This document shows positions 6,854 to 14,727 of a stretch of DNA of 16,092 bases, piece by piece. A program made the position numbers and the translations under genes. The stretch is taken from the NCBI GenBank assembly GCA_044871085.1, contig JBIOZI010000293.1, positions 1 to 16,092 on the forward strand, in the 5' to 3' direction. The stretch comes from CADEED01 sp044871085 (GTDB lineage Bacteria > Pseudomonadota > Gammaproteobacteria > Steroidobacterales > Steroidobacteraceae). The notes beneath the pieces are model-generated. The model was not told where the DNA came from. It searched no databases and saw only the letters and a list, made by a program, of their open reading frames with translations. The first letter of the stretch is position 1. Each line of letters starts with the position of its first letter.

Positions 6854-7536
6854 TATGAGACCTTTACGGCGCGTGACAGCCGCGCATCCAGAACATTGAG
6901 CCGCTCGACGGTACCGATGTCGTACCACTGGCCGGTGTGCAGCTCGCCGGTGAGCCGGCGGGCGGCGATCGCCCGCCGCAGCAGCGGCAAAAGCGGAAAC
7001 TTGCCGGGCTCACAACCCGCGAACAATTCGCCCGTATAGATTCCGACACCCGAGTACGTCTGCCGCGAACCTTCGCCTTCTGACACCCGACCCTGCTCGA
7101 GCACGAAATCGCCGCGTGCATGCTGCGGCGGATTCGGCACCAGCACGAGGTGCGCCAGCGAGCCCGGCGGCGGATCGCGGCGCAGCGCGCCAAAATCGAT
7201 GTCCGTCCACACGTCGCCGTTCACGAGCAGAAACGGTGCCGATCCTAGCAGCGGCAATGCATTGAGAATGCCTCCGCCGGTTTCGAGCGCTTCGGGCCGC
7301 TCGTGGCTGTACGTTATGGCAAGCCCGAACTGCCGGCCGGTGCCGAGCGCCGCTTCGATGGTGTCGCCCAGCCATGCGGTGTTGATGACCACCTCGCGGA
7401 ATCCGCCGGCGGCCAGGCGCTCGAGGTGATATTCGATGAGCCGCTTGCCACCCACGCGCAGCAACGGCTTGGGCTGCGCGTCGGTCAGGGGCCGCATGCG
7501 CTCGCCGCGACCGGCGGCCAGGACCAGGGCCTTCAC
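6853..7536 (-). CDS. murU: N-acetylmuramate alpha-1-phosphate uridylyltransferase
   Basis: This 227-residue cytosolic nucleotidyltransferase is predicted to convert MurNAc alpha-1-phosphate and UTP to UDP-MurNAc, in the recycling route that bypasses MurA (the fosfomycin target). The fold signature is complete: LVLAAGRGERMRPLT (4-18, nucleotide loop), PKPLL (22-26), ETGGGI (85-90) and NGDVW (106-110, with metal-binding Asp108). By sequence alone it could be taken for a mannose-1-phosphate guanylyltransferase. Its small size and the overlap with amgK make MurU the better call. The start is GTG 7536, overlapping the amgK stop in a GTGA junction. This is the typical recycling pair, so coupled translation is likely. 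Confidence 0.87.
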   Translation of the reverse strand: MKALVLAAGRGERMRPLTDAQPKPLLRVGGKRLIEYHLERLAAGGFREVVINTAWLGDTIEAALGTGRQFGLAITYSHERPEALETGGGILNALPLLGSAPFLLVNGDVWTDIDFGALRRDPPPGSLAHLVLVPNPPQHARGDFVLEQGRVSEGEGSRQTYSGVGIYTGELFAGCEPGKFPLLPLLRRAIAARRLTGELHTGQWYDIGTVERLNVLDARLSRAVKVS

Positions 7537-8906
7537 TTCGGCGCCCGCCGCGTGCGACGCGCGGCGCGGCGCCCGGCCACGCGCAGCTTCGGCGACTTCG
7601 CCGCCCGGGCGCGCTTCACGACGCGGATGACCCGGGACGCGCGTCGCTTCACTTTCCGCACGCGCCGCTTCGCGACCGCTTTCTTCTTGCCGCGTACCGG
7701 CTTCTTCCTGCGCACCGGCGCCTTCCTGCCCGTCTTCGGCCGTACCGTCTTCGCGCCTGCCGTCTTCGCGCGCGCCTTCTTCTGTGCCTTCTTCTGTGCC
7801 GTCTTCGCGCGCGCGGCCGCTGCCGCGAGACGCGTCGCGGACCGGGCCTGCTCGCGCGCATTCGCCGGCGCGAGCAGGGGTGCGATGCGCGACTCCAGCC
7901 AGCGACCGAACTCGACCAGCTCCGGATAGCGGCGGCAGGCATCGAGCACGTAGCCGAAGGTCATCGGCAGGTCGGCCAGGTAGCCTATCTTCCCGTCGCG
8001 ATGCCACAGCCGCGCGAAGATGCCCAGCACCTTGACGTGGCGCTGCACGCCGATGAGATCGAACCAGCGAATGAACTGGTATTCGCTGTCGCCGACGTTC
8101 GCACCCAGGTTGCCGAGCACGCGCCGATAGCCGCGCACCCAGCGCTCGACGCGCTCGCGCGACCAGCCGATGTAGCAGTCCTTGAGCAGCGACACCAGGT
8201 CGTAGCCGATCGGACCGCGCAGCGCGTCCTGGAAATCGATGACGCCCGGACCGCCCTTGTTGTCGGCGGAGAGCACCATGAGGTTGCGCGAGTGGTAGTC
8301 GCGGTGCACGAACACCTGCGGCTGCAGCAACGCCTCGTTGATGAGGAACTCGAACGTCACCGTCAGCAGCGCCCGCTCCTCGGGCGAGAGCTCGAGCCCG
8401 AGGTGCTTGCGCAGGAACCACTCGGGCATGAGGTTGAGCTCGCGCTCGAGCGGCTCGCGTGAATAAGGTTCCAGCTGCTGCGCGGCCTTGAGCCCGCGCA
8501 CCTGGATGTTGGCCAGCGTGGCGAGCGCCTCGCCGTATAGTTTGTCGACACCGCGGCCGGTCTGCAGCAGCGACAGGTACTGCGTGTCGCCGAGGTCTTC
8601 CATGACGAGCAGGCCGCGGCGCGCATCCGAGGCATGCACGTGCGGCACGTGCGCCCCGGCCTGTTCGAGCAGGCCCGACACCTTGAGGTAGGGACCGATG
8701 TCTTCCTTGCCGGGCGGCGCGTCCATGACGATGAGCGTGTCGGCCTTCGGCGCCCATGCGGCCGGATCGACGTCACCGCGTGACACCCGGAAATACCGCC
8801 GGAAGCTGGCATCGGCCGACGCGACGCTGATCCGACCTATGCGCCATCCCAGGTCCCGTGTCAGCCAGGTCTGAATGACGGAGAGTCGCGGGTCGTTCTT
8901 GAGCAT
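7533..8906 (-). CDS. amgK: MurNAc/GlcNAc anomeric kinase AmgK with long basic tail
   Basis: This 457-residue sugar kinase of the aminoglycoside phosphotransferase fold is predicted to phosphorylate the anomeric carbon of MurNAc or GlcNAc, feeding MurU. Residues 1-345 match the family: an N-terminal lobe with SFRRYFRV (34-41), the catalytic loop VHRDYHSRNLM (200-210, base Asp203) and the metal motif DFQDA (224-228). About 107 further residues (351-457, positions 7533-7856) are very rich in Lys, Arg and Ala, resembling histone H1-like or AlgP-like bacterial tails. Typical AmgK ends near 340-350. The tail is in frame and its stop forms the GTGA junction with murU. The start ATG 8906 fits the family N-terminus but has no Shine-Dalgarno. 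It diverges from lptD, as in Pseudomonas. Confidence 0.88.
   Translation of the reverse strand: MLKNDPRLSVIQTWLTRDLGWRIGRISVASADASFRRYFRVSRGDVDPAAWAPKADTLIVMDAPPGKEDIGPYLKVSGLLEQAGAHVPHVHASDARRGLLVMEDLGDTQYLSLLQTGRGVDKLYGEALATLANIQVRGLKAAQQLEPYSREPLERELNLMPEWFLRKHLGLELSPEERALLTVTFEFLINEALLQPQVFVHRDYHSRNLMVLSADNKGGPGVIDFQDALRGPIGYDLVSLLKDCYIGWSRERVERWVRGYRRVLGNLGANVGDSEYQFIRWFDLIGVQRHVKVLGIFARLWHRDGKIGYLADLPMTFGYVLDACRRYPELVEFGRWLESRIAPLLAPANAREQARSATRLAAAAARAKTAQKKAQKKARAKTAGAKTVRPKTGRKAPVRRKKPVRGKKKAVAKRRVRKVKRRASRVIRVVKRARAAKSPKLRVAGRRAARRTRRAPK
7774..7797 (-). repeat. 12-bp tandem duplication in the AmgK basic tail
   Basis: Two identical adjacent copies of gccttcttctgt (plus strand) encode AQKK twice in the Lys/Ala-rich tail of AmgK. 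Similar short duplications would explain growth of such tails by slippage. The repeat is seen directly; the slippage is inferred. Confidence 0.6.
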
Positions 8907-8921
8907 TCGTATAAGTATAGT
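8907..8921. promoter_or_regulatory. AT-rich divergent start region between amgK and lptD
   Basis: Only 13 bases separate the amgK ATG from the lptD GTG, and they form an AT-rich island in GC-rich DNA. On the minus strand, TATACT (8919-8914) is a good -10 hexamer placed so that transcription would begin at or next to the amgK ATG. On the plus strand, TATAAG (8910-8915) and TATAGT (8916-8921) face lptD. I found no convincing -35 for any of them. Confidence 0.3.
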
Positions 8922-11172
8922 GCGCAACACTGTGCCAGCGACCCCGATCCGGACTGCGTTTCCCCTCCTGCTTCTGCTCACCGCGTGGGGACCGGCGCGC
9001 GCCGCAGACGGCCCGGAGCGCGCCGAGTGTCCGAAGCCCGCCGTGGCGAAGTCCGCGGTGTCGGTTTCCGACCTGGCCAAGGAGTCCGAAGAAGCCGCCC
9101 GGCAGCCCATCACCATCGAGAGCGACTCGGAAGATTTCGAGTTCGACCGGGACGGCAATGGCCGGCTGTGCGGCAACGTGCAGATGCGCCAGGGCAACCG
9201 GGTCATCAAGGCCGACTGCCTCGAGTACGACTCGAAGAACCAGAGCGCCAAGCTCGAAGGCGGCGTGGAGTACTCCGATCCGCGGGCGGTGATCCGCGGC
9301 AACAACGGCAACTATTCGCCCATTCTCGGTACGACGCTCGAGGGCGCCGAGTTCGAGCTGCCGCAGACCAACGGCCGCGGCGCGGCGCGCAGCCTGGCGG
9401 TGGATTCGAACGGCAAGGTGACCCTCGAGGAGGCGACCTACACCACCTGCCCGGCCGAGGACCTGTCCTGGCAGATCCGCGGCGGACGCATCGAGCTCGA
9501 CACGCGGGCGCGCAACGGCACGGTGCGCAGCGCCAGCGTGCGCTTCAAGAAGGTGCCCATCCTCTATCTTCCCTGGATGTCGTTCCCGCTCGGGCCCGAG
9601 CGCAAGAGCGGCTTCCTGCGTCCCGACCTCGGTGTCTCCTCGCGCAGCGGCGTGCAGATCACGGCTCCTTACTACTGGAACATCCGTCCGAACCTCGACT
9701 TCACCGCGTTGCCCACCTACTATTTCAAGCGCGGGTTCGATCTCGGCGGCGAGATGCGCTACCTGACGGCGCGGCAGAGCGGCGGCGTCGACTTCAACTA
9801 TCTACCGAGCGACCACGAGTTCGCGGACGAAGCCCGGCACCGCGCGCGCCTGCGGCACGTGGCCGAGCTGCCGGGCGACTGGCGTTTCCGCATCGACGCC
9901 ACCGACGTGAGCGACGACGACTACTTCGAGGATTTCGCGCTCGGCCCCGAGGGCACGAGCGTGCCGTTCACGGAGCGGCTCGCGGAGGCCACCTACCGCG
10001 ACGAGCACCTCAACGTGCGCGCGCAGCTGCAGCACTACCAGACCATCGACGAGGAGCTGGACGAGGAGTTGCGCCCCTACGCGCGCACCCCGCGCCTGCT
10101 GGCCTCCGGCGCGTGGGAGCTCGGGCTCGGCGCGCTGGACTACGGCTTCGACGCGGAGTTCGTGAACTTCGAGCGCAACGCGGGCGTCACGGGCTGGCGC
10201 TTCGACGTCGCGCCGCGCGCCGGTTTCGACTGGTCCGCGCCGGGTTTCTTCGTGCGCCCTTCGGCGGGCTATCGCTACACGCAGTATTCGCTGCAGGACC
10301 AGGCGCCGGGCACGGACGGCTCACCCACGCGCTCGCTGCCGTTCGCCTCGCTCGATGCGGGCCTGGTCTTCGAGCGCAGCTCGGGTTCGCACGGCCAGCG
10401 GCGCATGACGCTCGAGCCGCGCGCGCTCTATCTATACACGCCGTTCCGCGAGCAGAGCGACCTGCCGCTGTTCGACACCGCCCTGCCCGACCTGAACCTC
10501 GTGCAGCTGTTCCGCACCAATCGCTACGTCGGCGCCGACCGCGTCAACGATGCCAACCAGATCGCCGTCGGGCTCACGAGCCGCCTGTACGACGCCGGCA
10601 GCGGCGCGCAATACCTGGCGGTGAGCGTGGGCCAGAGCTACTACTTCGAAAAACCCCGCGTGGTGCTGCCCGACGAGACGCCGAGCACCCGCGACACCTC
10701 GGACTTCATCGCGCAGGTCTCGCTCACCGCCTACAAGGACTGGAACGTCGAGGCCGGCATCCAGTGGAATCCGGAGGACACGCGCAGCGAACGCTCGCAG
10801 TTCCGCGTGCAGTACCGGCCGGGCGACGACCGCGTCGTGAACCTCGCGTACCGCGCGTTGCGCGACCGGCTCGAGCAGGCCGACGTCTCGACGGCCTGGC
10901 CGATCGGCCGGCGCTGGAATGCGTTCGGCCGCGCGGTGTATTCGCTGCGCGACCGCCAGATGCTCGACCGCTTCGTGGGGTTCGAATACAAGGCCTGCTG
11001 CTATCGTTTTCGCCTCGTGGCGCAGCGCTCGGTGTCGAACCGTGACGGCGAGCAAACCACCGGAGTCTTCCTGCAGCTGGAACTGACCGGCCTCGGAAAT
11101 GTCGGATCACCTGCCGACGCTTTCCTGGAACGATCAATTCGAGGATACTCGCCGGAAACCTCCGCCCGATGA
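8920..11172 (+). CDS. lptD: LPS-assembly outer membrane protein LptD
   Basis: This beta-barrel protein works with the lipoprotein LptE to insert lipopolysaccharide into the outer leaflet. From GTG 8920 it has 750 residues: a signal peptide with a Leu-rich core and cleavage near ARA-ADG (about 28), an LptA-like jellyroll domain (about 64-180) and the C-terminal barrel. The disulfide cysteines of the family can be matched: Cys37, Cys177 (TTCPAED) and the pair Cys693-Cys694 (KACCYRF). Two more, Cys84 and Cys100, lie in the jellyroll. The frame opens at ATG 8875, which has an AGG five bases upstream, but that would lengthen the signal peptide and overlap amgK. GTG 8932 is a third choice. The 3' end overlaps surA by 4 bases (ATGA). 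Confidence 0.93.
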   Translation: MRNTVPATPIRTAFPLLLLLTAWGPARAADGPERAECPKPAVAKSAVSVSDLAKESEEAARQPITIESDSEDFEFDRDGNGRLCGNVQMRQGNRVIKADCLEYDSKNQSAKLEGGVEYSDPRAVIRGNNGNYSPILGTTLEGAEFELPQTNGRGAARSLAVDSNGKVTLEEATYTTCPAEDLSWQIRGGRIELDTRARNGTVRSASVRFKKVPILYLPWMSFPLGPERKSGFLRPDLGVSSRSGVQITAPYYWNIRPNLDFTALPTYYFKRGFDLGGEMRYLTARQSGGVDFNYLPSDHEFADEARHRARLRHVAELPGDWRFRIDATDVSDDDYFEDFALGPEGTSVPFTERLAEATYRDEHLNVRAQLQHYQTIDEELDEELRPYARTPRLLASGAWELGLGALDYGFDAEFVNFERNAGVTGWRFDVAPRAGFDWSAPGFFVRPSAGYRYTQYSLQDQAPGTDGSPTRSLPFASLDAGLVFERSSGSHGQRRMTLEPRALYLYTPFREQSDLPLFDTALPDLNLVQLFRTNRYVGADRVNDANQIAVGLTSRLYDAGSGAQYLAVSVGQSYYFEKPRVVLPDETPSTRDTSDFIAQVSLTAYKDWNVEAGIQWNPEDTRSERSQFRVQYRPGDDRVVNLAYRALRDRLEQADVSTAWPIGRRWNAFGRAVYSLRDRQMLDRFVGFEYKACCYRFRLVAQRSVSNRDGEQTTGVFLQLELTGLGNVGSPADAFLERSIRGYSPETSAR

Positions 11173-12497
11173 AAAACAACTCCATGAATTCAAAAGCATT
11201 TTGGCGCGGGTGCGTCCTCGCCATCGCCGCGCTTGCCGCCCTTCCCGCCGCCTCTCAGACGCGCGAAGCCAGCTCCTCGGGTGAGCTGCTCGACCGCGTC
11301 GCCGCCACCGTCAACGAGGGTGTCGTGCTCCAGAGCGAGCTGGACGAAGAGCTGCTCATCGTCACCCAGCGCCTCAAGGCGCAGAAGCTCGAGCTGCCGC
11401 CGACGAACGTGCTGCGCCAGCAGGTGCTCGACCGCCTGGTGGTCAAGGAGCTGCAGATGCAGCGCGCGAACCGCGCCGGCATCAAGGTGTCGGACGAGGT
11501 GCTCAACAACGCGATGTCCGACCTCGCCAAGCAGAACAAGATCCCCCTTGCCGAGCTGCCGAACGCGCTGGCTTCCGAGGGCATCGACTACGCCGGCTAC
11601 CGCGACAGCGTGCGCAAGGAGCTCGCGCTGCAGACCCTGATCCGTCGCGACGTCATCGGCCGCATCAACGTCACGCCGCGCGAAATCGACCAGTTCCTCG
11701 AGCGGCAGAAGAAGATGCCTTCGGATGCCAATTCGTACGACATCTCGCACATCCTCATCGCCGTGCCCCAGGCCGCCACGCCGGATCAGCTCGACGAAGC
11801 GCAGAAGCGCGCGGACGATGTCTATCGCCGCGCCACGAGCGGCGAGGATTTCGCCGGCCTCGCGCTGTCGTACTCCAACGCGCAGACCGCGCTCGAGGGC
11901 GGCTCATTGGGCACGCGCAAGGGTTCGGAGCTGCCGACGTTCCTGGCCGAGCCCATCGTCACCATGAAGGCGGGCGACATCACCAAGCCCATCCGCACCC
12001 CGTCCGGCTTTCACATCGTGAAGCTCAACGCGGTCAAGGGCGACGGCCAGGTCATCGTCAATCAAGTGCACGCGCGCCACATCCTCATCAAGCCCGACGA
12101 GTTGCAGGACGACGCCACAGTGCAGCAGAAGCTGCTGTCGATCCGCGACCGCATCCTCAACAAGGGCGAGAATTTCTCCGCCGTCGCCTCCGAGGTTTCC
12201 CAGGATCCGGGCTCCGCCGCCGACGGCGGTGATCTCGGCTGGTTCGCGCCGGGACAGTACGTGCCAGAGCTCGACCGTCAGGCCGCGCAGCTGCAACCCG
12301 ACGAGATCAGCCAGCCGTTTCGCACGCAGTATGGCTGGCACATTCTCCAGCTGCTGGGCCGGCGCCAGTTCGACACCACCGACGACGTGCGCCGCCAGCG
12401 CGCGTTCATGGCGCTGCGCGAAGCGAAGGCCGACGAGGAAACCGAGCTGTGGCTGCGACGTCTGCGCGACGAGGCGTACGTCGAGAACAAGCTCTGA
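11169..12497 (+). CDS. surA: Periplasmic chaperone and peptidyl-prolyl isomerase SurA
   Basis: This periplasmic chaperone escorts outer membrane proteins, LptD among them, to the BAM complex. It has 442 residues: a signal peptide (about 11-30, with an Ala/Leu core), an N-terminal chaperone domain (about 38-170; RVAATVNEGVVLQSELDEE is typical) and two parvulin domains. The first is at about 188-287 (SYDISHILIAVP to PSGFHIVKL) and the second at about 298-397 (VHARHILIK to YGWHILQLL). A short C-terminal helix completes the chaperone core. The start ATG overlaps the lptD stop (ATGA), so the two are translationally coupled and made together. ATG 11184 (Met6) is an alternative start that keeps the signal peptide. 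Confidence 0.95.
   Translation: MKNNSMNSKAFWRGCVLAIAALAALPAASQTREASSSGELLDRVAATVNEGVVLQSELDEELLIVTQRLKAQKLELPPTNVLRQQVLDRLVVKELQMQRANRAGIKVSDEVLNNAMSDLAKQNKIPLAELPNALASEGIDYAGYRDSVRKELALQTLIRRDVIGRINVTPREIDQFLERQKKMPSDANSYDISHILIAVPQAATPDQLDEAQKRADDVYRRATSGEDFAGLALSYSNAQTALEGGSLGTRKGSELPTFLAEPIVTMKAGDITKPIRTPSGFHIVKLNAVKGDGQVIVNQVHARHILIKPDELQDDATVQQKLLSIRDRILNKGENFSAVASEVSQDPGSAADGGDLGWFAPGQYVPELDRQAAQLQPDEISQPFRTQYGWHILQLLGRRQFDTTDDVRRQRAFMALREAKADEETELWLRRLRDEAYVENKL
12435..12439 (+). promoter_or_regulatory. Ribosome binding site candidate for the GTG start of pdxA
   Basis: GAGGA lies nine bases before GTG 12449, inside the surA coding end. It is the main support for that start over the CTG at 12494, which has no comparable site. 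Confidence 0.45.
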
Positions 12498-13477
12498 AGC
12501 GTATCGCCGTCACCGCGGGCGAGCCCGCCGGCATCGGCCCGGACCTTTGTCTCGCGCTCGCGCACGAAAAGCTTCCCTGCGACCTGGTGATCATCGGCAG
12601 CCGCGCGCTGCTCACCGAGCGCGCGCGCATGCTCGGCCTGCGCGTCGAGCTGCGGTCCTATCTACCTGCCGGGTACGCGGCGCCCGGGCCCGGCACTGCC
12701 GCGGCGCTCGAGGTGCTGGATGTGCCGCTCGGCGGCCCGTGCGTCGCGGGGCGGCTCGACCCGGCCAACGCGCGCCACGTGCTCGCCATGCTCGACCGCG
12801 CGGTCGCCGGCGCCGCGCAGGGCGAGTTCGCCGCGATGGTCACCGCGCCCGTGCAGAAGAGCGTCATCAATGACGCGGGCGTGCCCTTCACCGGCCACAC
12901 CGAATATCTCGCGGCGCGCACCAATGCGCCGCATCCCGTGATGCTGCTGGCCGCGGATACGCTCAAGGTCGCGCTCGCGACCACCCACCTGCCGCTGCGC
13001 GCCGTGAGCGATGCCATCACCCCGGCGCTGCTCGACACCACGCTGCGCATCCTGCACGAGGACGTGCGCCGGCTGTGGGGCGTGGCGCGGCCGCGCATCG
13101 CGGTGTGCGGGCTCAATCCGCACGCGGGCGAGAGCGGCCACCTCGGCACCGAGGACCGCGACGTGATCGCGCCGGCCGTGGCGCGCGCCCGCGCCGCGGG
13201 TCTGCTCGCCGACGGTCCGCTGCCCGCCGACACCATCTTCGTGCCGCGCGCGCTGTCTAACTATGACGTCGTGCTCGCCATGTACCATGACCAGGGCCTG
13301 CCGGTCCTCAAACACGCGGGGTTCGGCCACGCGGTGAACGTGACGCTGGGCCTGCCCATCGTGCGCACCTCGGTGGACCACGGCACCGCGCTCGACCTGG
13401 CCGGCACCGGCCGCGCCGATGCCGGCAGCCTGCTGGCCGCCGTGAAGCTCGCCATCGACTTCGCGCAGCGGGCCTGA
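12449..13477 (+). CDS. pdxA: 4-hydroxythreonine-4-phosphate dehydrogenase
   Basis: This enzyme oxidises 4-phosphohydroxy-L-threonine in the DXP-dependent route to pyridoxal phosphate, in the cytosol. Family landmarks are TAGEPAGIGPDL (22-33), INDAGVPFTGHTEY (140-153), the metal-binding histidines in TTHLPL (His180), GLNPHAGE (His225) and MYHDQG (His280), and SVDHGTALDLAGTG (308-321). The start is unclear. GTG 12449 gives 342 residues with 15 extra at the N-terminus and a 49-base overlap with surA, backed by GAGGA at 12435-12439. CTG 12494 overlaps the surA stop (CTGA) and gives 327 residues, close to the 329 of E. coli PdxA, but needs a rare start codon. There is no ATG, GTG or TTG between them. 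Confidence 0.92.
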   Translation: MAATSARRGVRREQALKRIAVTAGEPAGIGPDLCLALAHEKLPCDLVIIGSRALLTERARMLGLRVELRSYLPAGYAAPGPGTAAALEVLDVPLGGPCVAGRLDPANARHVLAMLDRAVAGAAQGEFAAMVTAPVQKSVINDAGVPFTGHTEYLAARTNAPHPVMLLAADTLKVALATTHLPLRAVSDAITPALLDTTLRILHEDVRRLWGVARPRIAVCGLNPHAGESGHLGTEDRDVIAPAVARARAAGLLADGPLPADTIFVPRALSNYDVVLAMYHDQGLPVLKHAGFGHAVNVTLGLPIVRTSVDHGTALDLAGTGRADAGSLLAAVKLAIDFAQRA

Positions 13478-13478
13478 C

Positions 13479-14267
13479 TTGGTCTTCAGCCGCAAGCGGT
13501 TCGGCCAGCACTTCCTGCACGACCACTCGGTGCTCGATCGCATCGTGCGCGAGATCGCCCCGGCCGCCGACCAGGCGCTGGTGGAAATCGGCCCGGGTCG
13601 CGGCGCGCTCACCGAACGGCTGCTCGGCAAGGCCGCCTCGCTCGACTGCGTGGAGATCGACCGCGATCTGGCGGCCGGGCTGCGCGCGCGCTGGCCGGAC
13701 GTTCCGGCGTTCCACCTGCACGTCGCGGACGCGCTGGAGTTCGACTTCGCCGCCCTGGCCGCCGCGCGCGGCCGGCGCCTGCGCGTCATCGGCAACCTGC
13801 CCTACAACATCTCCACCCCGCTGCTGTTCCACGTCGCCGCCGCGCACGCGCACATCGTGGACCTGCACGTGATGCTGCAGAAGGAAGTCATCGACCGCAT
13901 CGTCGCCGCCCCCAACAGCGGCGAATATGGACGGCTCACGGTGATGCTCGCCCCCTGGCTCGAGGCCACGCGCCTCTTCGACGTGGGTCCGGGCGCGTTC
14001 GTGCCCGCGCCACGGGTGTGGTCCGCGGTGGCGCGGCTGCGTGTGCGCGAGCAGCCGGCGTTCAGCGTGCCGCCGGCGTTCGCGCGCACCGTTTCGGCCG
14101 CGTTCTCGCAGCGTCGCAAGACACTACGCAATGCGCTGCGCGCGCTCGTCGACGTCGCCGCCATCGAGGCGGCCGGCATCGATCCGGGTCGCCGGCCCGA
14201 GACGCTGTCACCCGCGGAGTTCGCCGCCATCGCGGCGCGCGTGCCGGCCGCGGACGGAGCTCATTAG
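13479..14267 (+). CDS. ksgA: 16S rRNA (adenine1518-N6/adenine1519-N6)-dimethyltransferase
   Basis: KsgA (RsmA) dimethylates two adjacent adenines in the 3' terminal loop of 16S rRNA during small-subunit maturation. The 262 residues begin with the family signature RKRFGQHFLHD (5-15). The SAM-binding GPGRGALT (38-45) follows, then the catalytic NLPYNIST (106-113) and a C-terminal helical domain with FSQRRKTLRNAL. The start is TTG 13479, one base after the pdxA stop. It is the only sensible start, because the RKRFGQHF motif begins four residues later. The pdxA-ksgA-apaG-apaH order is classic for gammaproteobacteria. Confidence 0.95.
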   Translation: MVFSRKRFGQHFLHDHSVLDRIVREIAPAADQALVEIGPGRGALTERLLGKAASLDCVEIDRDLAAGLRARWPDVPAFHLHVADALEFDFAALAAARGRRLRVIGNLPYNISTPLLFHVAAAHAHIVDLHVMLQKEVIDRIVAAPNSGEYGRLTVMLAPWLEATRLFDVGPGAFVPAPRVWSAVARLRVREQPAFSVPPAFARTVSAAFSQRRKTLRNALRALVDVAAIEAAGIDPGRRPETLSPAEFAAIAARVPAADGAH

Positions 14268-14331
14268 GCACCGTGCGATCCGCGCGCAAGTGCGAACTCG
14301 TCTCCGATAGTTTGGTACATTGCCCATACAC

Positions 14332-14712
14332 ATGGAGCCGGGAACACACAAGATCCGCATCGACGTCGACACTTCCTATCTCGAGGATCAATCGGATCCG
14401 AAAGAACGTCGCTATGTCTTCTCCTACACCATAACGATCCGCAACGAGGGCAAGGTGCCGGCACGGCTGCTCACGCGGCACTGGATCATCACCGACTCCA
14501 ACGGCAAGGTTCAGGAAGTGCGCGGCGAAGGCGTCGTGGGCGAGCAGCCCTACCTCAAACCCGGCCAGGGCTTCCGCTACTCCAGCGGTGCCGTGCTCGA
14601 GACGCCCGTGGGCGCGATGCAGGGCAGCTATCAAATGGTCGCCGACGACGGTGCCCAGTTCGACGCGCCGATCGCCGCGTTCCGCCTGGCGATGCCCGGC
14701 TTGCTCCACTGA
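14332..14712 (+). CDS. apaG: ApaG protein (Co2+/Mg2+ efflux-linked family)
   Basis: ApaG is a small all-beta protein (fibronectin type III-like fold) historically linked to cobalt and magnesium handling; its molecular role is unsettled. The 126 residues align over their length with E. coli ApaG (125): RRYVFSYTITIRNEG (25-39), EVRGEGVVGEQP (64-75), the YSSGAVLETPVGAMQGSY core (81-98) and the terminal AFRLAMPGLLH. The start ATG 14332 lacks a clear Shine-Dalgarno. TTG 14320 in frame would add four residues. It follows ksgA after a 64-base gap, the largest in this plus-strand block, which holds no promoter I would defend. Confidence 0.93.
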   Translation: MEPGTHKIRIDVDTSYLEDQSDPKERRYVFSYTITIRNEGKVPARLLTRHWIITDSNGKVQEVRGEGVVGEQPYLKPGQGFRYSSGAVLETPVGAMQGSYQMVADDGAQFDAPIAAFRLAMPGLLH

Positions 14713-14727
14713 GCGGGCTAGACCCTG

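Noticed and set aside
6853..7536. Mannose-1-phosphate guanylyltransferase as the identity of murU
   Set aside because: The fold is shared, but the short length and the GTGA overlap with amgK next to lptD fit MurU better.
7303..7929. Long plus-strand open frame rich in Phe, Arg and Ala opposite the amgK tail
   Set aside because: It is a mirror of the Lys/Ala-rich tail in GC-rich DNA, with no start context or recognisable domain. The minus-strand genes amgK and murU account for the region.
8985..11045. 686-codon open frame on the plus strand overlapping lptD
   Set aside because: It is an Arg/Ala-rich shifted-frame translation of lptD with no domain. The lptD frame has a signal peptide, disulfide cysteines and a barrel.
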